Part shown: positions 56,430 through 64,000 of the stretch, in pieces
Position numbering within the stretch: the stretch's first letter is position 1
How the letters are laid out: each line of letters opens with the position of its first letter
Assembly: GCA_018971305.1 (NCBI GenBank)
Contig: JAGXBC010000004.1
Span: 6,973-70,972 of the forward strand
Origin: Patescibacteria group bacterium
GTDB taxonomy: Bacteria > Patescibacteria > Paceibacteria > UBA6257 > 2-01-FULL-56-20
Length of the DNA: 64,000 bases
Direction: 5' to 3'
Program-made: the position numbers and the translations under genes
Notes under the pieces: model-generated
The model's input: the letters and a program-made list of their open reading frames with translations, nothing else
Told to the model about the DNA's origin: nothing
Database searches by the model: none

Positions 56430-56458
56430 GGTGCCGAGCGAAATATGCCGGTCGCAAC

Positions 56459-56953
56459 TTATTCATCGCAACAATCAACTAATTTATCCACGATGTCGTT
56501 AAGCGACCAAGGCTTATCTTCGGCCGCTATTTCTTTCAGACCATTCGCGGTTATCAACTTTAAACGCAAGGCCCAAAAGAGAGAATAGATCTTGTAGCCG
56601 TAATCAAACGTTTCCTTGGCTTCTTTTGTTTTGCCGTCGGAATGAAGCTTTGTACCCACCTCAATGAGCCGCATGGTCGTAGCCAAGAGGTGCTTGGAAA
56701 CGCACCATGTCTCCCCTTCGTGCTTCGGTATCATCCGGCCAAGCAGATTTTTCCGAACTTCCCGTACCTCCTTAAGCAAGTCGAAATATTCCGGCTTGCC
56801 GGTTTTTTCGGCGCTAAAGTAGAAATGCTCTTCCAGGCTTATCAGGTTCATAACGGCCACGCTTAAATCTTCTTCTGTAGACAGATCAACAGTGCCCGAC
56901 TTTTTCATCTCTTCCGCTTTTTTTATCAATTCCTGAAATTTTTTTTCGTCCAT
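56459..56953 (-). CDS. Helical protein of unknown function
   Basis: 164 residues, almost entirely helical and charged (MDEKKFQELIKKAEEMKKSG, LISLEEHFYFSAEKTG, YFDLLKEVREVRKNLLGRM), with Cys in ETWCVSKH and the final VDCCDE. No membrane segment. The form suggests a four-helix bundle, but I do not recognise a family. It starts 5 bases after the second stop of the CcdA-like gene. Confidence 0.6.
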   Translation of the reverse strand: MDEKKFQELIKKAEEMKKSGTVDLSTEEDLSVAVMNLISLEEHFYFSAEKTGKPEYFDLLKEVREVRKNLLGRMIPKHEGETWCVSKHLLATTMRLIEVGTKLHSDGKTKEAKETFDYGYKIYSLFWALRLKLITANGLKEIAAEDKPWSLNDIVDKLVDCCDE

Positions 56954-57005
56954 GTTTTTATAAAGCGAAAATGATAAGGCCTAAAACGACCATTGCCACT
57001 CCGCT

Positions 57006-57743
57006 CTAAAAACGCATATTTCCCGTCTCCGACCTTTTCCAATCCTGAACTTTTTTTAGCAATCCCTGCTCACTCGCGACGAGAAGAATAATCGCCAGCG
57101 GCAAAATGAATATCATATTGTAGAGAAACAGATAGCCGAGCCCCGGCAGAAAAGTCTGCTGGTCATGCAATAATCCGAGAACCATTAGGTACGGCCCGCC
57201 CGTACAGGGAAATTCGCAGAGCCCCACAAGGCCACCCAAAAGAAATGCGGTTGGCACGGAAGCTTTATTCATAAACTCAGCCATCTTCGCGTGGGCCGCG
57301 TGCGGTATCCGTAATTTAATCGGGAAAGCCGGGAAAAATTCGTTGATGAGATTGATCCCTCCGAGCGCCATAAGCAAGATAGCTCCAACTTTTGCCATAA
57401 AGTGGGGCGTATTGAAGAGATGCAGAGCTTGAAGTATGCCAAGTCCGATAGCGATGTATACTAGAAATATTCCAAGGACATACGCCCCGCCTATCTTCAA
57501 AATATCTCGTCTTGATTTTCCCAGACTGAACAGAAACGCGATAGTAAGAACGAGGATGGAGAATGCACAAGGATTAATGCTGTCGGCCAAAGCAGCGACG
57601 AGAAGCACGGGCAGAAACCACTTGCCACTTTGGGAAATCTTCCAGAGAAAGTTCGCGCTCTGCTGCGAATTGAAGAATACGGCTAAGCCGATAACGGCAA
57701 CAGCCACGACCACAAGCCAAAACAATCTTTTGTTTGATGTCAT
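57006..57743 (-). CDS. CcdA/DsbD-like membrane protein with an in-frame stop near the C-terminus
   Basis: 245 residues. Redox Cys in DSINPCAFSILVLTIAF and in CEFPCTGGPYLMV, with about six helices. The TAG at 57008-57006 follows NMRF; reading on gives SGVAMVVLGLIIFAL and TAA at 56960-56958, which would be a normal final helix for the family. So the last helix is lost unless the stop is read through. Distinct from the CcdA at 20080. Adjacent to a DUF1573 gene and in the metal/thiol cluster. Confidence 0.82.
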   Translation of the reverse strand: MTSNKRLFWLVVVAVAVIGLAVFFNSQQSANFLWKISQSGKWFLPVLLVAALADSINPCAFSILVLTIAFLFSLGKSRRDILKIGGAYVLGIFLVYIAIGLGILQALHLFNTPHFMAKVGAILLMALGGINLINEFFPAFPIKLRIPHAAHAKMAEFMNKASVPTAFLLGGLVGLCEFPCTGGPYLMVLGLLHDQQTFLPGLGYLFLYNMIFILPLAIILLVASEQGLLKKVQDWKRSETGNMRF

Positions 57744-57744
57744 G

Positions 57745-58248
57745 TTATGGAGTAACTAACGCCTTGAAAGCGACTTGGAATTGACCTTTGTCGGTGTAAA
57801 CCGTTACTTGCCTTTCTATGGCACCGATACCGGATGGACCATGGGCGGCAGGATCAAAAATAGTCCGCAAATTCATTTCTCCTCCCACGGGAACAACTTC
57901 GTTTATGGACGGAGCAAAACCCATTCCAGCCATTCCGAATGGACCGAATTCCTTGCCGCCAAAATTCAAGACCGCCTCTGTACACATGCAAGAAGTGTCT
58001 GCTCTGTTCACGGTTACAACGGAATCTCCGCTATTCGTGAAGCTGAAATCGTGTTCCACCTTGCCGTTCGCCATGGAAATAGTCCCGAAATCAAATTCCT
58101 GAACCGCCTGGCCGAAAACGGCGCTGGTTTCTCCGAGAAGAGACACCTTGCCGCTCACCGCAGGCGCATGGCTGCCCCAGAACAAAAGCAATCCGGCAAC
58201 TACGGCAATTATCGTAACTAAAATAAAAGTTTTTTTGTTTTTAGACAT
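57745..58248 (-). CDS. DUF1573-domain secreted protein
   Basis: 167 residues. Signal anchor (about 6-24), then an Ig-like DUF1573 domain: FDFGTISMANGKVEHDF, FTNSGDSVVTVNRADTSC and CMCTEAV, where the ADTSCMCT pattern equals the family's S-C-x-C-T. Such proteins bind or respond to metals or disulfides outside the membrane in a way not yet defined. One base separates it from the CcdA-like gene. Confidence 0.82.
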   Translation of the reverse strand: MSKNKKTFILVTIIAVVAGLLLFWGSHAPAVSGKVSLLGETSAVFGQAVQEFDFGTISMANGKVEHDFSFTNSGDSVVTVNRADTSCMCTEAVLNFGGKEFGPFGMAGMGFAPSINEVVPVGGEMNLRTIFDPAAHGPSGIGAIERQVTVYTDKGQFQVAFKALVTP

Positions 58249-58267
58249 AGTTTATGTTTTTTACGAA

Positions 58268-58294
58268 ACCAAAAACAACCCCTTGAGGGTTGTT
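58268..58294 (-). terminator. Terminator of the gene at 58344
   Basis: Minus strand AACAACCC-TCAA-GGGGTTGTT, then TTTGG. Confidence 0.8.
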
Positions 58295-58343
58295 ATCGGC
58301 GGCGAAATGCAGCCTGTCGAGTCAGGACTGCAAAAACACCGCC

Positions 58344-58745
58344 TTAGGCGAACGAGGGGCTATTTTCGTGAAAAGAAAGCCAGCGGATGAGCTGAAGTTT
58401 CACCGGAGGAATAAAGTCATAGAATGAAACCCCGGTCAGATGCGGCTTAGTTATAGGTAAGATTCCTCCGACGACACTATTGAGATCCAGAACAAAATAT
58501 ATTAGTAAAGACAACGCCACGATCATGGACCAGGAAACCAAAACTGCCAAAGAAAAATTCTTCAGGGCGTTGAAGTGGAAATTTATAAAATCGATCACGC
58601 TTGCTCCCAAAGGACACATTGCACCTTCCGAAGTGGAAGCAATACAGCCCATATGATTGCTATTCATAAAAGCCACGCCGATAAATCCCAAAACGGCGAT
58701 ACTTATAAAACTTATAGCAATGTATATGGCAAGCGCTTTGTTCAT
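58344..58745 (-). CDS. Small membrane protein with Cys pair, metal-cluster type
   Basis: 133 residues. Helix 1 (about 5-27), an outer loop NSNHMGCIASTSEGAMCPLG, helix 2 (about 62-86), and a cytoplasmic tail. The loop with His, Met and two Cys resembles that of 55410-55820. Possibly a Cu(I)-binding or redox-linked membrane protein; family not recognised. It lies at the left end of the cluster beside the M13 peptidase gene. Confidence 0.6.
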   Translation of the reverse strand: MNKALAIYIAISFISIAVLGFIGVAFMNSNHMGCIASTSEGAMCPLGASVIDFINFHFNALKNFSLAVLVSWSMIVALSLLIYFVLDLNSVVGGILPITKPHLTGVSFYDFIPPVKLQLIRWLSFHENSPSFA

Positions 58746-58802
58746 TTGAGATTATTATACAATATTTTTCGTATAAAAACAAATGAGGGGGGGTATTTAA
58801 TA

Positions 58803-60767
58803 TCACCAAATCTTTACCCGTTCCTCAGGATCCCGCCAAAGCTTATCCCCGGGATTACAATCAAAAGCGTCGTAAAATTCCTGCATATTGGACATCGGTC
58901 CGTTCACGCGAAATTCCGAAGGTGAATGAGGGTTGGTCTGCAAGTGCAAGCGGGTAAGTTCGTCACGGACGTTCCTTTGCTCTGTTATGGCATAACCTAT
59001 AAAAAATCTCTGCTCGGGAGAAAATCCGTCAATATTCTCTTCCACGGGAGTTTCGGCGAGTTTTAATTTCAAAGCGTCATAGGCGATAAGTAGTCCGCCG
59101 AGATCGGCGATATTTTCTCCCAAAGTCAGCTTGCCGTTAACGTGCATCCCCGGAATCGGTTCGTATTCATCAAACTGCCCCGCCAGTTTAGCAGCCTCGG
59201 CTTCAAATTTATCTTTGTCTTCTTTCGTCCACCACTCGTTCAGATTTCCACGATTGTCAAAACGAGAACCTTGGTCGTCAAAGCCGTGCGTCAATTCATG
59301 TCCGATAACGCTGCCGATGCCACCGAAATTCACGGCATCGTCGGCGTTCGGGTCAAAAAACGGAGGCTGGAGAATTGCAGCCGGGAAAACAATATCGTTC
59401 AAAGACGCCTGATAATAGGCATTGACCATCTGCGGCGGCATGAACCATTCGTTGCGATTCACCGGACCACCGACCTCTTTGATTTTTCGGTCAAATTCAA
59501 AAACATCCGCGCGTATGACATTCCCCGCAAAAGAATCTGCGTTGATAGAAAGCGCAGAGTAATCTTTCCAGACATCGGGGTAGCCCAGCTTTTTGGAAAC
59601 CGCCTGGAGTTTTTCCAGCGCTTTCTTTTTGGTTTTTTCGCTCATCCAGTCAAGTTTTTCTATGCGCACCGCATAGGCGGAGGCGAGATGCCCAACAAGA
59701 TCCTTTATTTTCTTTTTCGCGTCCTCGTTGAAGTGGCGCTCCACATATAATTGCCCGACAAGCTCATCCAAAGCCGAGCTTGTGGCATTAAGCGCGCGCC
59801 GCCACAACGGTTTCATCTCGGTCTGCCCGGCGAACGTGCGTCCGTAAAATTCAAAGTGCCGGCGTTCCATATCTTCACCAAGATAAGAGTCCGTGCCGTT
59901 AAGAACGCGCCAACGAAGATATAACTTCAGGTCCTCCAGCGGCGTCTCAGCTAAAATGGAATTAATTTCCAAGAGGAACTTCGGCTGACCGAGAAGAAGA
60001 TATTCTGCCTTTGGATTATTTATTGACGGGAAATATGATGATAGCGGTATTTTCGGAGCCAATTGAGAGAATTCTTCTAGGGTTACCTTATTATAATTTT
60101 TTTCAACATCGCGGAGCTCAACAGGAGTGGAAGACGCCTTCGCCAGAAGCGTTTCCATATTCATTATCACGGAACATATGTCTTCACCGCTGGATGCCAT
60201 ATTTGCCAACGCTAAAATATCTTTCATGTAAGACAGATAATCCGTGCGAATCTTTAAGCTATTTTCATCATTATTCAAATAATAATCCCTGTCGGGCAGG
60301 CCCAATCCCCCTTGCCAAAAATGCAACGCCATCATTTCGCTATCGCGCTCATCCTGATCAATAAAAGGAATCCAAAAAGCGTTAATTCCTCGGCGATGAA
60401 GAAACCCGATTGCGCCGACAATGTCCTCGCGCTTTTTTATACCATCTATACCCTGGAAAAGTTCTGTAAGCGGAGACGCACCGGCGCGATTGCGGCTTTC
60501 AACGTCCGTAGCGCTCAGATAAAAATCGCGGATTTTCTGCTCTGCGCTTCCGGCAACCAAATCTTTTTTCGCCACGACTTCTTCAAAAATATTTTTTAAC
60601 TGCTGCTCAACGTTAAAACGCAGAACGTCGAACGACCCCCAGCTCGCCTCGTCCGGCGGTATCGGATTATTTTTCATCCAGCCGCCGTTAACGTAACGGA
60701 AAAAATCATCCGTAGGTTTTACGGATTTGTCGAAATTATTTTTGTCTATAGCTGATGATAACGGCAT
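58803..60767 (-). CDS. M13-family zinc metallopeptidase (neprilysin/PepO type)
   Basis: 654 residues, full length. N-terminal FYGWVNG-like segment (DDFFRYVNGGWMKNN), a long helical M13_N region, zinc motif VIGHELTHGFDDQG, third ligand in GENIADLGG, and the C-terminal DCNPGDKLWRDPEERVKIW that packs the active site. No signal peptide, so it is probably cytoplasmic, degrading oligopeptides. Its C-terminal tail is echoed at the end of the thioredoxin gene 55865. Confidence 0.93.
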   Translation of the reverse strand: MPLSSAIDKNNFDKSVKPTDDFFRYVNGGWMKNNPIPPDEASWGSFDVLRFNVEQQLKNIFEEVVAKKDLVAGSAEQKIRDFYLSATDVESRNRAGASPLTELFQGIDGIKKREDIVGAIGFLHRRGINAFWIPFIDQDERDSEMMALHFWQGGLGLPDRDYYLNNDENSLKIRTDYLSYMKDILALANMASSGEDICSVIMNMETLLAKASSTPVELRDVEKNYNKVTLEEFSQLAPKIPLSSYFPSINNPKAEYLLLGQPKFLLEINSILAETPLEDLKLYLRWRVLNGTDSYLGEDMERRHFEFYGRTFAGQTEMKPLWRRALNATSSALDELVGQLYVERHFNEDAKKKIKDLVGHLASAYAVRIEKLDWMSEKTKKKALEKLQAVSKKLGYPDVWKDYSALSINADSFAGNVIRADVFEFDRKIKEVGGPVNRNEWFMPPQMVNAYYQASLNDIVFPAAILQPPFFDPNADDAVNFGGIGSVIGHELTHGFDDQGSRFDNRGNLNEWWTKEDKDKFEAEAAKLAGQFDEYEPIPGMHVNGKLTLGENIADLGGLLIAYDALKLKLAETPVEENIDGFSPEQRFFIGYAITEQRNVRDELTRLHLQTNPHSPSEFRVNGPMSNMQEFYDAFDCNPGDKLWRDPEERVKIW

Positions 60768-60816
60768 ATGTAATAGAAAAACATTTTATTTTATATTTTG
60801 CAATAAAACGCAAAAA

Positions 60817-60845
60817 TTGACCCACCTCTCTTATTCTGATAAATT
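60817..60845 (+). promoter_or_regulatory. Promoter of the small Cys protein gene at 60879
   Basis: TTGACC (60817-60822), 17-bp spacer, TAAATT (60840-60845). Confidence 0.7.
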
Positions 60846-60878
60846 AATAATAGAAATTTTGCTTAAAGGAGGGTGCTT

Positions 60879-61160
60879 ATGTCGATTATAAGGATTGCGC
60901 TGAAACAAGAAGAAGGCATATCCAAGGACCCCGCTCGCGTACTTATTTACAAAGATAACGAACTTCTGGCTGAGGTAATCGCAGAAATTGAACTAAAACG
61001 AGGAGCTGATAATGGATTTTATAATTGCGTCACGCTAAAGCCGACAATATCCGGCCAATCGTATTCCTGCAATCTTTGCGGTACAACAACACCCCTACCG
61101 CATATCTGCCCGGCCTTTTATCCTGGAGCAGAAAAAAACATTAACTTTCAAATAGCCTGA
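60879..61160 (+). CDS. Small Cys/His protein of unknown function
   Basis: 93 residues from ATG 60879, with AAAGGAGG upstream (the GTG at 60873 is part of that SD region). The first 55 residues form a beta-rich part (ARVLIYKDNELLAEVIAEIE), then CNLCGTTTPLPHICPAF gives a possible CxxC...HxC metal site. Family not recognised. Own promoter and terminator; opposite strand to all neighbours. Confidence 0.62.
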   Translation: MSIIRIALKQEEGISKDPARVLIYKDNELLAEVIAEIELKRGADNGFYNCVTLKPTISGQSYSCNLCGTTTPLPHICPAFYPGAEKNINFQIA

Positions 61161-61166
61161 ATTCCG

Positions 61167-61196
61167 TCCCGACCATTTTGTCGGGATTTTTATTTT
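61167..61196 (+). terminator. Terminator of the 60879 gene
   Basis: TCCCGAC-CATTTT-GTCGGGA then TTTTTATTTT. Confidence 0.85.
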
Positions 61197-61208
61197 CCAT
61201 GGCACGTC

Positions 61209-61532
61209 TCATACTTGTTTCTGCATCCATCCGATATATTCTCGACTTCCATTTAGAATCGGTGTAACGATTATTTCAGGAAGTTGGTAGGGGTGTACTT
61301 TTTTGATTACTTTCTCAATCTTTGCGTAATGTTTCTGGTCAGTCTTCGCAACACAAAGCCATTCCTTCGATTTTTCTAGCTTACCTTTCCATCGATAGAC
61401 GCTTGTTATTGGACCGATTATTTGCGTGCATGCAGATAATTTTTTGTCCGATAAAACCTTAGCAATTTTTTCGGCATCGGTTTTTTTAGCTACAGTCGTA
61501 GAAACTTGGATATATTGCAATTTATTTCCCAT
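61209..61532 (-). CDS. cutA: CutA-like divalent cation tolerance protein
   Basis: 107 residues, the family's usual size. ACTQIIGPITSVYRWKGKLE, EEWLCVAKT-like (EWLCVAKTD) and a final EYIGWM match CutA1, a trimeric small protein linked to copper tolerance in E. coli, although its real function is unsettled. Its start overlaps the secA stop by 11 bases, so it is translated after SecA. Confidence 0.9.
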   Translation of the reverse strand: MGNKLQYIQVSTTVAKKTDAEKIAKVLSDKKLSACTQIIGPITSVYRWKGKLEKSKEWLCVAKTDQKHYAKIEKVIKKVHPYQLPEIIVTPILNGSREYIGWMQKQV

Positions 61533-64000
61533 GGCACTTCTTGTATTTCTTCCCCGAACCGCACGGGCAGGGATCGTTGCGCCCGACTTTTCCTATAACA
61601 GAACCGCCCTGACCCGAAGCAGATCCAGCCGGACCGCTGCCAACTTTAACAGTGCCGCTGGTGTTTGACTGCGATTGCCCGGCAAGCCGGAAGATATTAG
61701 AGAATATCCAGGCGTCAAAATTGTCCCAAAATGTTTTGAATAAACTGTGAGCTTCCTGGCGGTATTCCACGAGCGGGTCTTTCTGGCCGTAAGCGCGCAA
61801 ACCGACAGACTCTTGCAGAGCCTCCAAATCCTCCAAATGCGTCATCCAAAGCATATCCAGGATTCCCAATGCGCGATTAATGGTTTGTGAGTCGCCGGCT
61901 ATCTCCGCGCTTTTGTTTTTCAAGATTCCAAACCAATATTCTCCGTCGGACATCTGCTCCTCGGAAACTTGCGCGTCACCGCTTATTATCTTCGCTTCCG
62001 TGAATACTTTTTTCATGTCCGGTTTTTCCGCTCCTTCCGTTTCCTGCACCGCCGCCACCCTTACCAACATTTTTTCCAAGTAACCGCTCGCGGCTGTAAA
62101 GATCAACTCGGAGAGCTTTTCCTTTTCCAGACACTCCAATATCTCCGAACGCCGCCTATAAACCGAGGCACGCTGCTTGTTCAGAATGTCGTCGTATTCC
62201 AGCAAGTGTTTGCGCAAGTCAAAATTAGCGCCTTCAACCTTCGCCTGCGCCTGCTCAACTATTTTGGATATAAGGCCAACCTGTATTGGCTGGTCTTCCG
62301 GCAAATTGAAACGCTCCACCATGCTCTTTACCCTGTCGCCGCCAAAAATACGCAGTAGGTCGTCTTCTAACGACATAAAGAATTGCGTGGAACCTGGGTC
62401 TCCCTGCCTGCCGGCGCGCCCGCGAAGCTGATTGTCTATGCGCCGCGCTTCGTGCCGTTCGGTGCCGATAACGTGCAGACCACCGAGTTCGCGAACTTTC
62501 TTCGCCTCTTCGGAACTCGGAGGATTGCCGCCTAAAATAATATCCACGCCGCGGCCGGCAACGTTTGTCGCCACAGTTACCGCTCCGGAGCGCCCTGCCT
62601 GAGCAATGATGGCGCCTTCGCGTTCGTTGTTCTTGGCATTCAAAACTTCGTGCGGCACATTCGCCTGGCTTAAGAACGCCGAAAGCAATTCGTTTTTTTC
62701 AATGGAGGCCGTGCCCAAAAGTACCGGCTGGCCTTTTTTGTGCCGTTCAACAACTTCGCCGACGACGGCTTTCATTTTTGCCTCCAAATTTTTATAGATA
62801 GCATCTCTCAGGTCTTTCCTCGCGAGCGGCCGGTTTGTAGGGATAGTCACAACTTCCAGTTTGTAAACCTTGTGGAATTCTTCCGCGGAAGTTTGCGCGG
62901 TACCAGTCATTCCGGAAATTTTTTTATACATCCGGAAATAGTTCTGAATGGAAATTTTGGCGTAGGTGCGGGATTCCTCTTTAACATGCACGCCTTCTTT
63001 TGCTTCTATCGCCTGGTGCAAACCGCCCTGATAGCGGCGGCCGTGCAGCATCCGACCAGTAAATTCGTCTACGATAATAACTTCGCCGTTCTTGACGACG
63101 TAATCCTTATCGCGCTGAAAAAGCGCCTTGGCGCGCAAGCTTTCTTCCAGATAATGCACAAGGCGGATATTCTCCGGAGCATAGAGGTTCTTCACACCGA
63201 TTATTTTTTCCACCTTCTCAATTCCGTGATCATTAATGCTTACCACGCGCAATTTCTCGTCAACTTCAAAATCTGTTTCCTTTTCCAAGTTAATGACAAT
63301 CCGGGAAAAAGTTTTATAAAAATCGCTGGACTGGGCGTCCGGTGCGGCAATAATAAGCGGCGTCCGCGATTCATCTATTAAAATACTGTCCACCTCATCG
63401 ATGATGGCGTAATTGTGTTCGCGCTGAACGCGGTCTTCTATCCTGTAGGATAAATTGTCGCGCAGATAATCAAAACCGAACTCGTGATTCGTGCCGTAAG
63501 TAATGTCCGCAAGATATGCCTCGCGGCGCGAGACCGGCCGCAGGAAATCCTGCTGGACCAAAAAGTTTCCGGTCGTGTCGCGCTCTTTATCTATAAGCTT
63601 TTCTGTATCCTCAGGAATTTTCCATTCCGGGTCGTAGAGAAAAGCGGCGTTCGGAACCAAACAAGCAACGGTAAGCCCGAGCGCGCGGTAGATCTGCCCC
63701 ATCCAAACGGCATCACGGCGGGCCAGATATTCGTTCACGGTAACAAGATGCACTCCTTCACCCGCGAGAGCGTTCAAATACGCCGGGGCGACCGCAGACA
63801 AAGTTTTACCTTCGCCAGTTACCATCTCGGCCACAGAGCCCTTATGCAGAGTCAGTCCGCCCATCAGCTGAACGTCAAAAGGCCGTTGATTTAAGTTTCT
63901 TTTGGCCGCTTCGCGAACCAAGGCAAATGCTTTGTGCAAAAATTCATCGGTGGGCGCGCCGGCTTTTATTTTGGACCGCAAATCCAACCCCGCGGCTTTA
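61522..64000 (-). CDS. secA: Protein translocase ATPase SecA, 5' end outside the window
   Basis: About 825 residues are visible; the frame is open to the right edge (KAAGLDLRSKIKAG...). Present: GGLTLHKGSVAEMVTGEGKT (Walker A MVTGEGKT), the DEVDSILID DEAD-like motif, the preprotein-binding region, LLGTASIEKNELL, TNVAGRGVDI, GTERHEARRIDNQLRGRAGR cut here as EARRIDNQLRGRAGRQGD, and the C-terminal SEC-C zinc motif NDPCPCGSGKKYKKCHG. It drives post-translational export through SecYEG, needed for the many secreted proteins here. Only the first 10-20 residues seem missing. Confidence 0.95.
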   Translation of the reverse strand, partial: KAAGLDLRSKIKAGAPTDEFLHKAFALVREAAKRNLNQRPFDVQLMGGLTLHKGSVAEMVTGEGKTLSAVAPAYLNALAGEGVHLVTVNEYLARRDAVWMGQIYRALGLTVACLVPNAAFLYDPEWKIPEDTEKLIDKERDTTGNFLVQQDFLRPVSRREAYLADITYGTNHEFGFDYLRDNLSYRIEDRVQREHNYAIIDEVDSILIDESRTPLIIAAPDAQSSDFYKTFSRIVINLEKETDFEVDEKLRVVSINDHGIEKVEKIIGVKNLYAPENIRLVHYLEESLRAKALFQRDKDYVVKNGEVIIVDEFTGRMLHGRRYQGGLHQAIEAKEGVHVKEESRTYAKISIQNYFRMYKKISGMTGTAQTSAEEFHKVYKLEVVTIPTNRPLARKDLRDAIYKNLEAKMKAVVGEVVERHKKGQPVLLGTASIEKNELLSAFLSQANVPHEVLNAKNNEREGAIIAQAGRSGAVTVATNVAGRGVDIILGGNPPSSEEAKKVRELGGLHVIGTERHEARRIDNQLRGRAGRQGDPGSTQFFMSLEDDLLRIFGGDRVKSMVERFNLPEDQPIQVGLISKIVEQAQAKVEGANFDLRKHLLEYDDILNKQRASVYRRRSEILECLEKEKLSELIFTAASGYLEKMLVRVAAVQETEGAEKPDMKKVFTEAKIISGDAQVSEEQMSDGEYWFGILKNKSAEIAGDSQTINRALGILDMLWMTHLEDLEALQESVGLRAYGQKDPLVEYRQEAHSLFKTFWDNFDAWIFSNIFRLAGQSQSNTSGTVKVGSGPAGSASGQGGSVIGKVGRNDPCPCGSGKKYKKCHGK

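Noticed and set aside
1..64000. UGA recoding to glycine as in Gracilibacteria
   Set aside because: Many intact genes end in TGA, prfB is present and uses an in-frame TGA for its frameshift control.
1..64000. CRISPR array
   Set aside because: No series of regularly spaced direct repeats was seen; the repeats found are inverted or few.

Overview
The window looks like chromosome from a Patescibacteria/CPR bacterium, most likely a Parcubacteria-type lineage. This is inferred from gene content; no rRNA is present to confirm it. The pointers are many small secreted or single-anchor proteins, a compact type IV pilus operon with PulG-like pilins, a divergent enolase, a prfB-ftsE-ftsX block, and extracellular proteins that combine Ig-like/FN3 repeats with C-terminal peptidoglycan-binding domains. 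Genes are tightly packed and almost all lie on the minus strand. The genetic code appears standard: TGA is a normal stop, and prfB carries the classical +1 frameshift site that senses RF2 level.

Layout. 1-0.9 kb: the 3' end of an Nramp metal transporter (+). 0.9-3.3 kb: an M23 peptidase, a VirB2-like small membrane protein and an unknown secreted protein. 3.4-9.3 kb: a type IV pilus operon (pilB, pilC and five pilins or pilin-like proteins, one fused to a beta-propeller). 9.4-15.3 kb: a CAP-domain protein, a 1017-residue multidomain surface protein and two PEP-CTERM proteins. 15.6-17.7 kb: an ABC exporter behind what looks like a complete leader-peptide/terminator attenuator. 17.7-21.5 kb: ccdA, a thioredoxin-like protein, msrA, msrB and a DUF167 gene in tight succession, then dedA. 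21.5-26 kb: more secreted proteins (FN3/PG-binding, S53 protease, VWFA protein behind a structured leader). 26-30 kb: ftsX, ftsE, prfB, a broken inositol-phosphatase-like gene and tRNA-Thr(CGT). 30-34 kb: a cupredoxin, DoxX, enolase, a D-2-hydroxyacid dehydrogenase and a methyltransferase. 34-45 kb: an accessory region of mostly single-gene transcription units with consensus promoters, strong Shine-Dalgarno sites and their own terminators, interspersed with G-rich repeats. 45-50 kb: PEP synthase, glycerate 2-kinase and two phosphatase-like genes. 50-59 kb: a copper and thiol-redox cluster. 58.8-64 kb: an M13 peptidase, a small Cys protein, CutA and most of secA (running off the right edge).

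The genes group into themes. One is surface and envelope work: pilus, PG-binding proteins, proteases and FtsEX. Another is extracytoplasmic thiol chemistry: two CcdA-type transporters, DsbA, thioredoxins and Msr enzymes. A third is lower-glycolysis C3 metabolism: glycerate to 2-phosphoglycerate to PEP to pyruvate and lactate.

The observations most worth following are these: (1) a leader peptide with mutually exclusive terminator and antiterminator helices upstream of the ABC exporter; (2) a small mobile palindromic element (terminal repeat TCCCGTTAGA, 4-bp target duplication) inserted in frame in a pilin leader and, as a second copy, exactly at a start codon; (3) a promoter-structured RNA-terminator-SD arrangement before the VWFA gene; (4) a thioredoxin whose C-terminus is the tail of an M13 peptidase; (5) an in-frame TAG cutting the last helix from a CcdA protein.
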